Positions 45,008 through 57,259 of a stretch of 64,000 bases of DNA are shown one piece after another. Every line of letters begins with the position of its first letter. Positions within the stretch are counted from its first letter, which is position 1. Under the pieces are notes generated by a model that saw only the letters and a list, made by a program, of their open reading frames with translations, did no database searches and was not told the DNA's origin. The stretch is from Panagrolaimus kolymaensis. Its lineage: Eukaryota > Nematoda > Chromadorea > Rhabditida > Panagrolaimidae. The position numbers were made by a program, and so were the translations under genes. The DNA lies in contig JAJQJQ010000025.1 in NCBI GenBank assembly GCA_028622995.1, forward strand, positions 1,736,001 to 1,800,000. Direction: 5' to 3'.

Positions 45008-45645
45008 CGTTGTTGCTCCACCGCTCCCTTTGAAAAAAAGCAGAATAGATTTAAAAATAAATGAAGAAATAAAATAAAAGTTAGCACAAAAAATTTAAAA
45101 AAAATTTTGCAGCTGTGTTAGTCTTTTTTAAGTTCTCTGTTGGACAAACACGCAAGGTATATGTCAATTTTGTGTTTTCCCATGTGTGTTGCTTGCATTT
45201 AAAGTCCAAATAAACAAAGTTGAGTAAACAATTTTTTTTGCAAGAAAAGACACAAGTTGTATTTCACCAACAAAAAATTAGGAGAGAATGAAAAAAATGT
45301 TTATGCCAGTATCATACAATAAAAATGCACACAAAATGACTTTGACAACGCTACGTGTACACATTTAATGCTAGCGATCTATGAAAATAAAATAAAGCTG
45401 CAGGAAATCATTAATTTTAATTTTAGCTTGTGCGTCTTTTTTACGTTAAAAATGGAATTACTTTTTTAGAACCAATTCCAATCAATTGTTATTTTATTGG
45501 AATAGGAAGTGAAATTTTGCAAATATTTTTTTCTGGGTAAATAAACTTTATTAAAAAAAAGATTTTTATTTATTTAAATAAAATTTAAATCATCTAAAGT
45601 TGAAAAAAAAGCTAAATAAATTCCTCTCAAAATATGTTTATTTTT
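45008..45645. other. Intergenic region between tandem P450 genes
   Basis: About 640 bases, AT-rich; includes the promoter of the first P450. No other feature supported. Confidence 0.5.
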
Positions 45646-47409
45646 TCAAACTCTTTCATTTGCTCTAACATTAAAAGCTTTTGGAGATTTAACAACACCA
45701 ATTTCATATTCCAATTTTGGAAGTTCTCCATCTTCTTTTTCAGGAAGGAATTCAAAATGTTGTAAAAAAGTAGCGATGAATAAAAATAATTCCATTTTTG
45801 CTAAACTTTCTCCCAAACATGCTCGTTTTCCAACTGAAAATGGAATAACTCGATCATCTTTATTGAATTTACCTTCATCATCCAAAAATCTTGTTGGATC
45901 AAATTTCGCCGGTTCTGAAAGACAGAAAAAAATTTAAATAAAAAATCCTATTTTGGAAACATTAAGAGGAATTAGCTTTACCTGGAAAAACATTATCATC
46001 CATATGAACACTTTGAAATTGTGGAATAACTATAGTATTTTTAGGAATTTTATATCCATCTATTTCCACATCTTCCGTGGTGGAATGGGGCAAATTCACG
46101 GTTAAAATCGTAGCAATTCTTTGAAGTTCATGAATACACGCAGATAAATTTGGAAGATTAATTTGATCTGCCATCGTTATAATTCTTTCTCTTCCAATAA
46201 TTTGATCAATTTCTTCATGACATTTCTTTTGGATTTCTGGATTTTGAACCATATAAAGGATAAAAGTTCGAATGGAAGTACTCGTAGTTTCCATGCCAGC
46301 CCCAAATAAATCATATATTGCCGCAAGCAATTGGGTATCCGACCATTCTCCAGTTTTCTTCATTTCAGGATTTTTCTTTTTTTGTTCAATTAAAAATGCA
46401 TCTATATAATCTCGAGGCTCCTCTTCAAAGTTAATAGTTTTTCGATGTTCTTCAATATGGCTTCTCAAAATTTTTTTGACTTTGTTATTTAAATTCAAAA
46501 TCCTGGTATAATTTCCACCAAAAAGTGGATCAAGAACTTTAAAAGGAGGCCAAAGTTCAATAAAAAATGCAAAAGGATGATTAAATATTGCTGCAACTTC
46601 TTGCATATCATTTCTCATATTAAATATAAAATCACTGTCAATATTTTCCGTTTGACCAAAAGATAATTGAAATATAACATTTCCGGTGGCGATCTAAAAA
46701 ACTCAAAAAAAAGTAGAGAAAAAAAGATACTATAAAATTTTGGACATTAAAAAAATTTACTCAAGAAAAAGATTGAATTTTTTTTGAAATTTTTATGTTA
46801 ATTTTTTAAAAGAAAAATAGAAAAAAACTTACTGTAATCCATTTAGTTAAATTTACGGGTTCACCTTTAAGTTCTTTAAGTCGATCACAAACTGCATGAG
46901 ATTGGTCAATAATAGTTTGTTCTAAAATAGGTCGACCAAAACCAAAATCCCTTAAAACATGAAGGGCAAATCGACGCCGTTCTCTCCAAAATAAATTATC
47001 AGATAAAATTAAACCATAATTTCCGCATAAAAAATCTTTCATTATATTTATATCAGGTCTTCCAGCAAATTTATCTCCTTGTTTTACAAAAGTTTCTTTT
47101 AATTTCTGCAAAAAAGATTTGTTTGAATGAATTAAATTTTTTAATCCAATAATAAAATTTCTAAATTTTTTTTTATCTTACTTGAGCATCCGAAATAATT
47201 ATATTTGGCGCTGGCAACCACAAAGTCATAACATTTCCATATTGCTTTTTTAATGAAAGTAATTGAGTATCACAATTATTTGGATCCAAAATTAACATAT
47301 TTCCCACCAATGGCCATGGAAAAGGTCCAGGTGGCAAATTTCTTCTACGCCAATAAAGTTGATGAAATAAAAAGGCAATAAAGATAGTGAATAAAATTAA
47401 CAAAAACAT
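45646..47409 (-). CDS. Cytochrome P450, CYP2-clan type, four exons
   Basis: Model: join(47182..47409, 46833..47105, 45982..46693, 45646..45914), 493 residues, phases close. Membrane anchor [19 protein letters not shown], hinge [14 protein letters not shown], helix [17 protein letters not shown], helix [13 protein letters not shown], helix K HELQR, and the haem loop [20 protein letters not shown]. It is clearly a paralogue of its neighbour, with different exon boundaries (the first intron falls after SDAQ, absent in the other gene). Probable monooxygenase of the endoplasmic reticulum; substrate unknown. Confidence 0.95.
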
Positions 47410-48357
47410 TCCTAAAATTTTAAGGATTTTTTATATATAAAAGTCAAATTTATTGCAGCTGTAAAAACACTTAAAGTTAAAGCAAGAAAATTTATATTTT
47501 GTTTAAACAAAACAAAAAATTAACTCTAAATAAAGAATTTTTTTTGCGCGAGACTACGCGAATGCCTTCTGCTTTTTTTATTTATTGTTTGAGGGCGATG
47601 GGTGATGGAGGTACACATTGCACTTAATAGAAAAAACCTTAATGTTAATGAAGGCTAGATTTCAACAAAAAAAATAAAGCTATTTGGTCTTTTTTTTATA
47701 CAAGGAAAAATGTGTGCTCGATGAAGGGAAAAAAGATTATTGACAATAATGCATTTCAAAATAATTTTCTAAGCATTTGAACTCTTTTTTGCAAAAAAAA
47801 ATTTTAATTGGAGTGTCTTTTATTTGTTTTTTATCTTTAAAAAAAGACAAACACATTTTATTACCTTTTTTTATATTTGATTTTTGTGTTTTTCTCTTCT
47901 TTTTTCTCTCGAGTCACATAGCATTTTTAAAATAAAAATTAACGTATTTACTTTTAAAAGCAATCCCTATTTTTTCGAACATTCATAAACTTTTTATTTT
48001 TTTGGAATAAAAATTTGCAGCCACATCTTGATTACACAAATTTTGTCGTTTTTTGTAGCCCTGTGATAAAAAAAAACTCAAAGTACCAACAACATCAAAA
48101 AAATGATGTAATTTTTTAAAGTTTTTTGAGTAATTTTTGATATAACAAAAAAGAAGAAAGTTGTTATGTAATTTTTTAATTGTGAAATCATTTTCTGTAA
48201 TTTATATAACAAATTTAAACATAGTATAAACCAAGAAGTAGAGAAAATAAGTGATTATGAAAGTATTAACGTGAAAGGGAGTGAATGTAGAGTGTCAAGT
48301 GGACAGAATTCGGTTATTTCGGATAAAGATTTACTGTACAAGCAAGCTTTTTAGAGT
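47410..48357. other. Intergenic region
   Basis: About 950 bases of AT-rich sequence upstream of the second P450. No exon, RNA or repeat pair supported. Confidence 0.5.
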
Positions 48358-48617
48358 TTAACAATAACATCTAGAAGCCATGCAAAGGCCAGTCGAGCAA
48401 CCCTGAAAATTAAAAAAAGAAAATAGCGATTTAGTTTAAATAAATGTTTAATACTTACCCATAATTTACAATAAGTAACACAGTTATTACCTGTATCACA
48501 TGCAACTGTTGGAGCGGATGAACATGTTCTTGGCGCAATATGTGATGAGACATATGTTCCAGATTCAATTACAACAATAAAAACAGCTGCGAAAAGCAAA
48601 ATAATTTTGAAAAGCAT
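48358..48617 (-). CDS. Secreted eight-cysteine peptide resembling ABF/ASABF antimicrobial peptides, two exons
   Basis: Model: join(48459..48617, 48358..48402), 67 residues. The longer frame that reads through the donor (TTATGG|GTAAGT) loses the last four cysteines; splicing to TTTTCAG|GGTTGC restores them. A signal peptide of about 20-24 residues (MLFKIILLFAAVFIVVIESG) precedes the mature part, whose end reads NNCVTYCKLWGCSTGLC then MASRCYC. CxxxC, C-x(3)-C-x(4)-C and the closing CxC agree with the cysteine-stabilised alpha/beta fold, and CxSTGLC sits where nematode ABF peptides have NCGTGxC. It lacks the extra C-terminal cysteine and tail of ABF-2 and has an additional cysteine in front. Likely an innate-defence peptide; the match is by motif only. 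Confidence 0.75.
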
Positions 48618-49189
48618 AACTTTAAATCTTTTAATTCTTTTAGTTAGTCAGTTAATGAAATAAATAAAAGATGTACACTGAATGGTATATACATTAAATT
48701 TGTGCAATTTATATACTAAATTGTTTATACATGTTTTCTGATGATAAACGCTATCTAGATGCTCTATTTAGATACATGCATAATAAAACGTTCAAAATTT
48801 TGATAAGAATGGCTTTAACTTACTATAAATAAATTTTATCACTAAAAATTAATGTGTTTATTTAGATATTAAACAAACACACGATACGAAAAAGTAATTT
48901 AAAAAAGTACTAGGAATTTTATTATTGTCAACAAGTTTTTTTAATGAAAAATATTTGGAAGAATTATTTTGGAATTTTTATTCTTTAATTATAGCTGTCT
49001 TAAAATAATGAGATTTATTACTTGAATCTCATTACAAATTCAATGAGAAAGTACAATGAATTTTTATTATTTCCTCTTTCAAACAATTCAAATCAAACAA
49101 TTTTAATCTCAAAAAATAATGAACAAAGCTTCCTATTAAAAATTCTTATAAAAAAATAATAAATAGAGTTTTTAAAAGGTGTTATTTTA
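48618..49189. other. Intergenic region upstream of the cysteine-rich peptide gene
   Basis: About 570 bases. Contains a TATATA-rich stretch at about 48690-48730 near the gene start. No other feature. Confidence 0.45.
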
Positions 49190-51013
49190 CTATTCATATC
49201 TTTCAAAAACATCTTTCATTTCTCCACTAAATATTTTATCCACATCTTCCAAAATATTTAGAGCTTTAAGAGTTCCATATTCACGATATTTTTCCATAAC
49301 TTTTTCATTTGATTCATGATCGGAAATTACGCCAAGAAAAAATGGAACAGCGCCCATTCCAAAAATTGATAAACTTAAAAACGCATAATTATATGCAACT
49401 TTGAGTTGCTCAAAATTATATGGAATTTTATGTTTGTCACTTTCAAATTCTTTTTCCAAACATTCAAGATAGTATTCAATCGCAAAATTTTCTGCTTCTC
49501 TCCGAATTTTTCCATCGGCGCAATAAATTAAAAATCTCGCAAGGTCAACCATGGGTGAACCTTCTTGCATTACCTGCCAATCCACGAATGCAGCAATTTT
49601 ATTTTGAATTTTACCTTTTTCATTTATGGCCCACATAATATTTCCTGAATGCATATCTCCATGAACGATGACGGATTCAATTCCAAGATCTTTGTAAGCA
49701 ATTTTTCGAGCAAAAAGTATAAATTCAAAGTTTTGAAGAATTTTATCAAATTTTTGCATTAATGGTTGAAATTTATCTGTAAAAAGCTTCTTTTGTTATA
49801 AAATTAGACTATTTAAGAATAAATTTTTATAAAAGTATTTTTTGAATTTTCGAACAAATTATTTCATGCATAATAGAAAAACTATGGTTGAGTCAAAAAA
49901 TATGCAAAAAATCCGCGATTTTGTTTTGATCGATTCAAAAAAAAGATTTGATAATTCAAAAACTAGACTTTTTGGTTTTTTTTTGCGGCAGAAAATGTTA
50001 TTAAAAAAAATACTTTTTTTTTTGAAAAACTTCGTGAGAAAGTGTAAATAAAAAATCAATGTTGTAATTTCCTTGTCAAACCTTCCCACTTATAACAAAC
50101 CCCAACCTTACCTTTTAAATTTGATTCTTCGATTAAGCTTTTAACCATTTTATGCGATGAAGCTAAAGCTTTTTTAAATGGAAAAATATTAAAGAAATTA
50201 TTTTCTCTATTTTTCCATAAATTTGGATCCACCAATGTCAACGAATTTTTATGCATGTGAGCCAAATTTCGAATAAAACATTTAATTTGTTCCAAATTTA
50301 AATTATCAAAGAACGTAATGGTTCTGCCATGATTGGTTAAATCTTCCATGTGTATGCAACCTTCTTGTTTGCCATAAATCCATTCAACCATTTTATAAAC
50401 TTTAGGAACTGGAGCATCCAAAATGGAAGAAATTTTTTCATAAAATTCACATTCAATTTGATGGATTTTTGTTGCAACCTTTTTCGCGTCTTCTGTGTAC
50501 CATTTATCACTTCCACATTTATTTTGAGCTTTTTCCATGGATTCAAATCCAGGAATTTTAAGGATTGTTGAATAAGTCTCTGAATCATTAATGGAGTCAA
50601 CAAAAGTTATAATGCATCGATAAATAACGGATACGAAACCTTTCCCAACTGAGACATTTTCATAGGTAACCTACAAATGTGATGGATTAGAATTTAGAGC
50701 AGCAAGACTTTAAAAAAAAAAAAAACACAGCGCAAAATTACAGATTTTTTAATTGCGATCGTCCAACAAAGAAGTGTCATTCAGAAACCAAAAAAAAATT
50801 TATTTTGCGATAGATAAAAAGAAAAAGTCCGCTATTGGCCCATAATTGTGTAATTTTCTTACTAACTTTTTTAACAGCTCGAGTGCCATGCAAATTTTTA
50901 TATTCTTCGTCATTCGTCCTCAAAGAATCAATCAACCAGCCGATAGTAAAAGAATGTTCATCTATTTTTTCAACAAAATCAATGGTATCAGGAACTAACG
51001 TTGAAGTACCCAT
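49190..51013 (-). CDS. CHK-like (DUF1679-type) small-molecule kinase, three exons
   Basis: Model: join(50867..51013, 50112..50670, 49190..49776), 430 residues, phases close; the ATG at 51013 (MGTSTLVPDTIDF) is preferred over the upstream frame. The protein kinase-like/aminoglycoside phosphotransferase fold is seen from GKGFVSVIYRC (nucleotide loop), STILKIPG (catalytic lysine strand), MEDLTNHGRTI, to the Brenner motif SVIVHGDMHSGNIMW and the metal-binding AAFVDWQVMQEGSPMVDLAR. Nematodes and insects have many such kinases, linked to ecdysteroid or xenobiotic phosphorylation. Cytosolic; no signal peptide. It adds to the detoxification theme set by the neighbouring P450s. Confidence 0.92.
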
Positions 51014-52220
51014 TTCCTTTTTTATTAACTTCAAATAAAATATTTCTTTCGATGTGACTTCAAAAATATATAACAAATTTGAAATTAAAAAAAACTCGTA
51101 AAAGTAACCTTTGTCACATTTGTTTTTCTTCTTCCAAATGAGATGTGATCACATTCTCTTCTTCTTCTTTTTTTTTCATTCGCATTTTGATATGACTCAA
51201 GTTTTTGTTGTTTGTTGATAAACAAAAATGCATTAAGAAAAGAAAAAAGTGTAAAAATTTATAAATGTGTGTCGCCTGTCGCCGCCACTGGGGTTGGAAA
51301 ATGTCTTTGGATAAGAAATTGATTTTTTTTACGCTTTTTTGATTTGATTTATTACAATATTTATTTTTTTGAAAAGTAAAAAATGACCACATTTAATTTT
51401 ATTCCACGAAATAGTTGTGGCACAATAAAAAGTGTTTATTCCATTTTTTAAATTTAAATACATAAAAAAGTAATAAGAAGCAAATAATTATTTTATAAAG
51501 TGAGGAATGCAAAAAATAGAAATCACATGTACAAATAAGTTCTGTATTTCATACTTTATTTAGCATCATCTTTTATCTGTGCAAATGTGTAAATGCAATG
51601 CAAAAATAATGATACTAAATTTAACTTTTTCTTTCTTGGTATTAATTTTTCTTTTTGATACTGAACTTGTAATTTTGAATACTCAAACAATAACAAAAAA
51701 TGATTAATTTCATTATAGTGAACATTTCCTTAATTTTATAAGAACTTACGGTAATTAAAAATTTTTTTTCACATATCATTACCGTATTATTATTGTCGAT
51801 GATGATGAATCGCCTTAAATAACGAGGTAAAAAGTTAACAGAGCGCATAAAATTAGTAAATATATAAATTTTTAATTAAGTTTGTATGGTTCCATATGGC
51901 ACAATATTTTTAAAATGGGATGAGTAATTTTTTATTAATACCTTGATCTTGATGTATATTATTATTATTCGTCAAAAACACAAAAAGTAATATTTTATTT
52001 CCACATTCCTCTTCTTTTTTAATTTGTTACAAAAAAAGTTTAATTAATTATCAGTCTTTAATAAATTTTAAGCTTAACTTTGTAGCGGCTTTGTACTTTT
52101 TTCTGTTTAGGCACAATTATCAATAAACAAATTTTTTAGTTCCGAATTTAAATAAAAGAATTTGGATATAAATTTGTTTTATAGGTTAAAATTTGCTATA
52201 ATTCATTCTTTAAAAAAAAT
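51014..52220. other. Intergenic region between divergent genes
   Basis: 1.2 kb upstream of the kinase (minus) and a receptor (plus). Small frames at 51114-51392 and 51642-51848 on the minus strand lack any family pattern and I do not call them. Confidence 0.5.
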
Positions 52221-53159
52221 ATGGTCTTTTTTGCGATAATTGTTCTTATCCAAGTTATTTTAAAAATTTTATTTCAAGCTACGGTATTTTATAAATGCAG
52301 TCACATGTTTCGAGTTAAACAGCTTCGAAAAAAAGCTACACCAGTTTTGCTATTGTTTTTTGGTTATTTATTGATTGAAAGTTCCACAATGCTAATTCAC
52401 ACTATTTACTTACTTATTTTTTGGCGGCCTTATGAAATTATTTATAATGGAAGAGTTTTATATTTATTAGGTTTAATTCCATGGATTTTGCTTATTTCAA
52501 ATCCAATTTTTGAATTTTTTTTATGCATTGAGCGGTGTTGCGTTATTGCATTTCCACATAAGTATTTTAATTATTGGAAAAAATACATGTGTTTTGCAGT
52601 GATTTTTTCTTCGGCATTTATACTTACGTCGCAGTTATGGCTTAATGATTATTTTTGGTTTCCTCCAGAAGGTCCCACATTGGGTCATTTCTTTTTCTGC
52701 GTTATCACACCCATTCCACAAAAATATATGAATGCTTATAAAATTGGTATTTCTGTGGCGGAAGGCGTTGCGGAATTACTTTTGTTTTATTTAATCAAAT
52801 TTCGAACTATTTCATTATCAAAAAACAGTAAAAATAAAAATACTGTAATTTTTGTTGTAATTTCTTTAACCATCATTTTTGAATTTGGACCAAATATTTT
52901 GGATATGGTTTACAAGAATGTAAGTTGTTGCCTTTATTAATAATTTTTAATCGAAAACGGGAACTAATAAATTTCGGTTTTTTAGTTAACAGATAAATAT
53001 TTATTAAATTTAATTGGTCCATATCGAATGACGCTCACTGCATTCTATATTTTAGTTACCGCTGTGCTTTACACGAATGTGTTAAAAAAATCCAATATAT
53101 CAAAAAAGAATGCAATTGGAAATTTACCTATATTTGTTACAGGTGGTAGTACTAAATAA
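52221..53159 (+). CDS. Serpentine (7TM) chemoreceptor, divergent DRC/ERC family member, two exons
   Basis: Model: join(52221..52919, 52986..53159), 290 residues, phase 0 junction (AAGAAT|GTAAGT). Seven hydrophobic segments; WRPYEIIYNGRVLYLLGLIP after TM2 and EFFLCIERCCVIAFPHKYF after TM3 (ERC for DRY). TM6 region IIFEFGPNILDM matches FEITPT of its relatives, and exon 2 begins LTDKYLLNLIGPYRMTLTA. The intron falls at the same codon as in the receptors at 8.1, 56, 58.6 kb, confirming common descent, although it is the most divergent of the group. Confidence 0.85.
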
Positions 53160-53623
53160 TAGATTACTTTTGTTGTTGTTTGTTATTTAATTTAATTGAC
53201 AAGGCTTGCATGAAAAAAATAAAACAGTGTTAAAAGATTTTTTATAAAAAATTTTTTTAACAAAATACAAAAAAGATATTCTGAAGAAGTCAAAAATAAA
53301 TTCAAAAAATGTTTTAACTTTAGAATTCAAATATCTTTTTTATATTCTATGAAATTTTTTAAAATTATTTATTATAACGATTAAGTTTCCCTTTTTAAAT
53401 TGCACTCGATTAGTAAATTACTTGGGAATAACGACACATTTTTTATTTTCACTATTGGTCTTTCGTGTTTATAGATGCGAAGATTTTTTTTTAAATTTAA
53501 CACAATTTCAATCACACATCTTTCCAAGATATTGTCGCAATTGAGAAAAAAAAATTCTAAGAAAAAATAGGTTTTTTCAAAAAAGATTTATTTAAAATAA
53601 AGAAACAATTAATTAGTTAGTGA
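53160..53623. other. Spacer between convergent genes
   Basis: About 460 AT-rich bases between two 3' ends; nothing supported. Confidence 0.5.
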
Positions 53624-55130
53624 TCAACTCACGGAATCAAAATAAAATTCATACCATTTATTTTTTGAATCGAATGGATAAATAATTAATCTTTTTGTCT
53701 TTTTTCCTTTAACATCCATATCAAATATTTTATAATTTTGTTTGAAAATTTTAATATCATCTTTGAATTTATTCTCATCATATTTGACGGGTTTACAGAT
53801 ATGACTATTATCATCCACATGAATGCATTCGATTTTTTCTTGATCAATTATTACTTTAACGCGATTTTTTAAAGTGAAACAAGCACAACATAAATAACTC
53901 TTTTCGTGATGAACGAAATATTCGTGGCAATATTCTTTTCTCTTATCAAGGAATATAACTAATCGAGTTTTGTTTTTTCCATTGGTAACAAAATTAAAAA
54001 GTTTAAAATTTGAGCCTTCCATATTTTGTTTTACACTTTCTAATGGATATTTAGTAATTTTTCGCTTTTTATGGTGTGAACTAAAAAATGAGTGTTGGAT
54101 TTAATTATTGAACTTAATTAAATTGCAAATGTCAAACTTACCTATTTTCAAAATCGCTTTCATAATCATCCATATCAAACTCTTCATCGGAATCAAATTC
54201 ATTTATTTGCATTAAATTATTACATTCCTCAGATGAAGAATCCATTTCACTAGTTGGTTTTGCTGGAGCACCATCATTTCTTAGCCTTTTCCGCAATTGT
54301 CGAGTCCTAAAGAATATTTTTAAATTTTTTTATTTATGAAATTGAAATCTTACGTTTCAACAATCTCAGTTTCGGATGTTTTATCGCTCTCATTTTCTAT
54401 GGCATTTGCAAAAATATTAAGATCACTTCCTTCAAGCCCCAAACCAAGTCTCTTTAAAATTTCTGAATATAACTTTACTGATTTTTCTTTGATTATTTTA
54501 TGGTATTTTTCATTAGTATCATCTTTAAGTGATTTCAAAAAAACACAAAGAAATTCTTTTATACGCCCTGAAGAAAGTTTGTTTGAGTGACATCCGTCCA
54601 AAATTGGCACAAAAAATCGGTGTTCAAAGTAGATTGAATCATTATCAAAGTTTTTTTGAGCTTGATTTTCACTGGGATCCTATTAAAAATGCGATTAATT
54701 ATTGTATTAAAAAGATTGGAAAAAAATAAACAAACTTTGAATTTTTGAATTACTTCAAATATTTTGTTACAGCTATCAATTGACGGAAAAATTAAAACAA
54801 AATCATTGGGATAAAGATTAGAGGCAAGAACAAATAAGAAAGTCTAAAAAATTAAATTTTATCATACCTTATAGAGATGCAACTTCCAAGATAAATTAAG
54901 CACATAAAAATATAAAACTTACATTTTGTTTTATTACATCTTGTTTGAAAATAAATGGACAAACTTTGAAATCTAAAAAGTATAAGTTTTTTTAAAGTTT
55001 ACTTTTTTTATATTTCTTTACCTTCGTCGGTTGGGGTTACATTTAAATGGCCATTTAATCCATTGACTTTAATTGTGCATTTTCCAAAATATGTTATTTG
55101 GTGGCTTTCATTAAATAATAATAATTCCAT
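53624..55130 (-). CDS. Unrecognised, probably nuclear protein with duplicated zinc-finger-like module, six exons
   Basis: Model: join(55022..55130, 54923..54972, 54736..54843, 54354..54679, 54142..54306, 53624..54080), 404 residues, phases close. The start ATG at 55130 (MELLLFNESHQITYFGKCTI) begins a globular head (FKVCPFIFKQDVIKQN, LYPNDFVLIFPSIDSCNKIF). The middle has a basic run TTRQLRKRLRND, an acidic stretch (FDSDEEFDMDDYESDFE) and HHKKRKITK, consistent with nuclear localisation. The C-terminal part has FKLFNFVTNGKNKTRLVIFL...YLCCACFTLKN...CIHVDDNSHIC, a CxxC...HxC pattern that resembles FLYWCH-type fingers, followed by a second, shortened start of the same module (FDMDVKGKKTKRLIIYPF). 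Function unknown; FLYWCH relation is a guess. Confidence 0.75.
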
Positions 55131-55874
55131 TCCAAACTGAAATTTTTTTAAAACAAAAATGGTAAAGTTTTTTAGCAGGAAAAAAACAAATCCACAAACT
55201 GAAAAAATTGCTAAATGCAACTAAATTAAAAAAAACGCGCCAACCATCCGATATTTATAAAGAAAGTAATACACAAATTTTTTCAAAGCGAAGTGTGAAA
55301 GGTGTCTTTTTTGGCTAATAATTGACCGATTTTCTTTCTTTCCCTTAGAGCGAACGTCTGGTTGACTTTATTTGTAAGGGCAAAAAAATTATCAAAGGAA
55401 AAAAATATATTCATAAAAATGACGAACTTTCCCATAGTGCATACCACTTTTTTATACCGGAAGAGTTTTTTTAAGTATGTACGCACAAATTTGACAAAGG
55501 GTTGTGGGCTTTGCTTCACAAGCATATTAGACCAATTTTAATTATGGTACCATCTCCTAATGCCGTTTTTTTAATTTTTAGGCTCATGATGAGATTTAAA
55601 AAATATACTTTCATTCTTGTTTAAAACGTTGTCATCCTTCCATATTTGGAATACTAATTCAAGGTTGTACACACATTTAAAAGAAAATTACATACATTTT
55701 AAGATAAATATAAACTTGAAAAAATGTTAAAACAGTCTTTTTAATATGAAATATTAACAAATTCTTTGAAAACCTTTTACAAAATAAAAACTTTTTGAAC
55801 AAATGAACTTGTAAAAGCACTTTTATTAAAAATCTAATAACTTCCACAAAAAAATAAAAATGAAATACATATTA
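55131..55874. other. Intergenic region
   Basis: About 740 bases upstream of the zinc-finger-like gene; contains the possible DUF229 remnant and otherwise AT-rich sequence. Confidence 0.45.
55283..55525 (-). pseudogene. Possible remnant of a DUF229 first exon
   Basis: The start MLVKQSPQPFVKFVRTYLKK, LFRYKK resembles the head of the DUF229 protein at 6961 (MVYENPQPFIQLVKRFSKMF, TKYSK). After that the frame no longer follows the family and no other DUF229 exon is present nearby. Similarity is short, so this could be chance. Confidence 0.3.
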
Positions 55875-56862
55875 TCAATGTGTTCTAGATGAAGAATGAA
55901 TACTAATAATGATTTGTGAACCATTACCAAGTATTTTTTTGCATGCTTTTGAATAAATCGATGCACAAATTGTTATATTTATTGCAGTAACAGTAATTGC
56001 ATAAGGACCTATGATTTCATTCAAGGGTCGACCAGTAAACTAAAAAATGATGAAATATAAAAAACTTTTTTTAATCGCTATTTGTGCTTTTATTAAATAT
56101 TTTTAACTATTTAAAAATTAGTTAAAAATCTACCCAATAATTAATTTCCGCAATTAAAGTTGGAATAATTTCCAATGAAGTCGTAGATCCAATAATAATT
56201 AAAATAGTTTTGGTAAGTTTTTTTCCTTGGCTATTGCTACCTTTGAGAATATTTCGCATTAAAAAATAAAGTATAATGCCTCCAGCAAAATTAATAATTG
56301 CTAAAACTAATTTAGTTTCAGTCCAATACATGAGAAGAGGGGCATTAGCCATTAAACAACCGAACATCGGGCAAAATGTTTTTGCACTTTGTGGAATCAC
56401 TACAAGTGCTGGATTTATCCATAAAATAATTGCACAACCAATTATGATACTTAAAATTGTTGCGAAACTACAGTAAGCTCTGTATTTTGAGCTATATTTT
56501 AAAGGAGATAAAATAGAAAAGCATCGATCCAAACAAAGAAATATTTCCACAATTGCTCCAAATAAACTCAAAAGCATATGAAAAAGTCCCAACCAAAACA
56601 TAATCCTTGCATCATAAACATTTTCATCAGGTCTCCAAGAACCAATCAAGAACACAAAATTTATTAAAGAAATAATACAGTAAATTAATAAAAATACAAA
56701 ATAAATATTTAGCATCGGCGAAATTGTTGAAGTCTTACGGAAAAAGTTTTTCAGCGATAAAACATCCTTCGAAAATTTGAGAGAAACTAGCATTAAAATG
56801 AATCCCAAAATGTGGTGAAACAAAATCACAGCTGTAATGTATTTCATTTTTTTAAAACACAA
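55875..56862 (-). CDS. Serpentine (7TM) chemoreceptor of the DRC family, two exons
   Basis: Model: join(56134..56862, 55875..56039), 297 residues; the Met at 56847 (MKYITAVILFHHILGF) fits the family start better and gives 292. Seven hydrophobic segments, with WRPDENVYDARIMFWLGLF, EIFLCLDRCFSILSPLKYSS, SLEIIPTLIAEI, and exon 2 opening FTGRPLNEIIGPYAITVTAI. All family motifs and the shared intron position are present. Its closest relative is the pseudogene immediately upstream (57260-58000), same strand, a tandem duplicate. Confidence 0.87.
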
Positions 56863-57259
56863 AAAGTGAAGAAAAAAAAAAGAAATTTAATTTTCTGAAT
56901 AAAAGATAAAACCTTTTTTAATCGAAAATGGTAGTTTAATGCAGCTGCCGGCTGCTAAAGCCGGCCATAAAAGTACCATTTATTATTTAAAATGATCATT
57001 ATAAAATGTTTATTTTTAAATTTTTGAATTTCTGAACTACTAAAGTGCTATTTCCCAAGCAAATTTTGTTTTCTTAAAATTTTGTGTTAAAGAAGTGCCG
57101 AAACTTTTACAGCTTGATAACGGCTGTAAATCTTAAACTAATAAAATTTTTTTAAACAAAAACAATGTCAATTTTCTACTGTTATAAAAATATTCAAAAA
57201 TGCAATGTGAAGAAAAAATGTATTTTATGGGTTTTCAACATTCAAAAAAGGTATTATTA
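56863..57259. other. Spacer between tandem receptor copies
   Basis: About 400 bases. A short palindrome-like GCAGCTGCCGGCTGC at about 56941-56955 and its continuation TAAAGCCGGCC stand out from the AT background; otherwise nothing. Confidence 0.45.
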
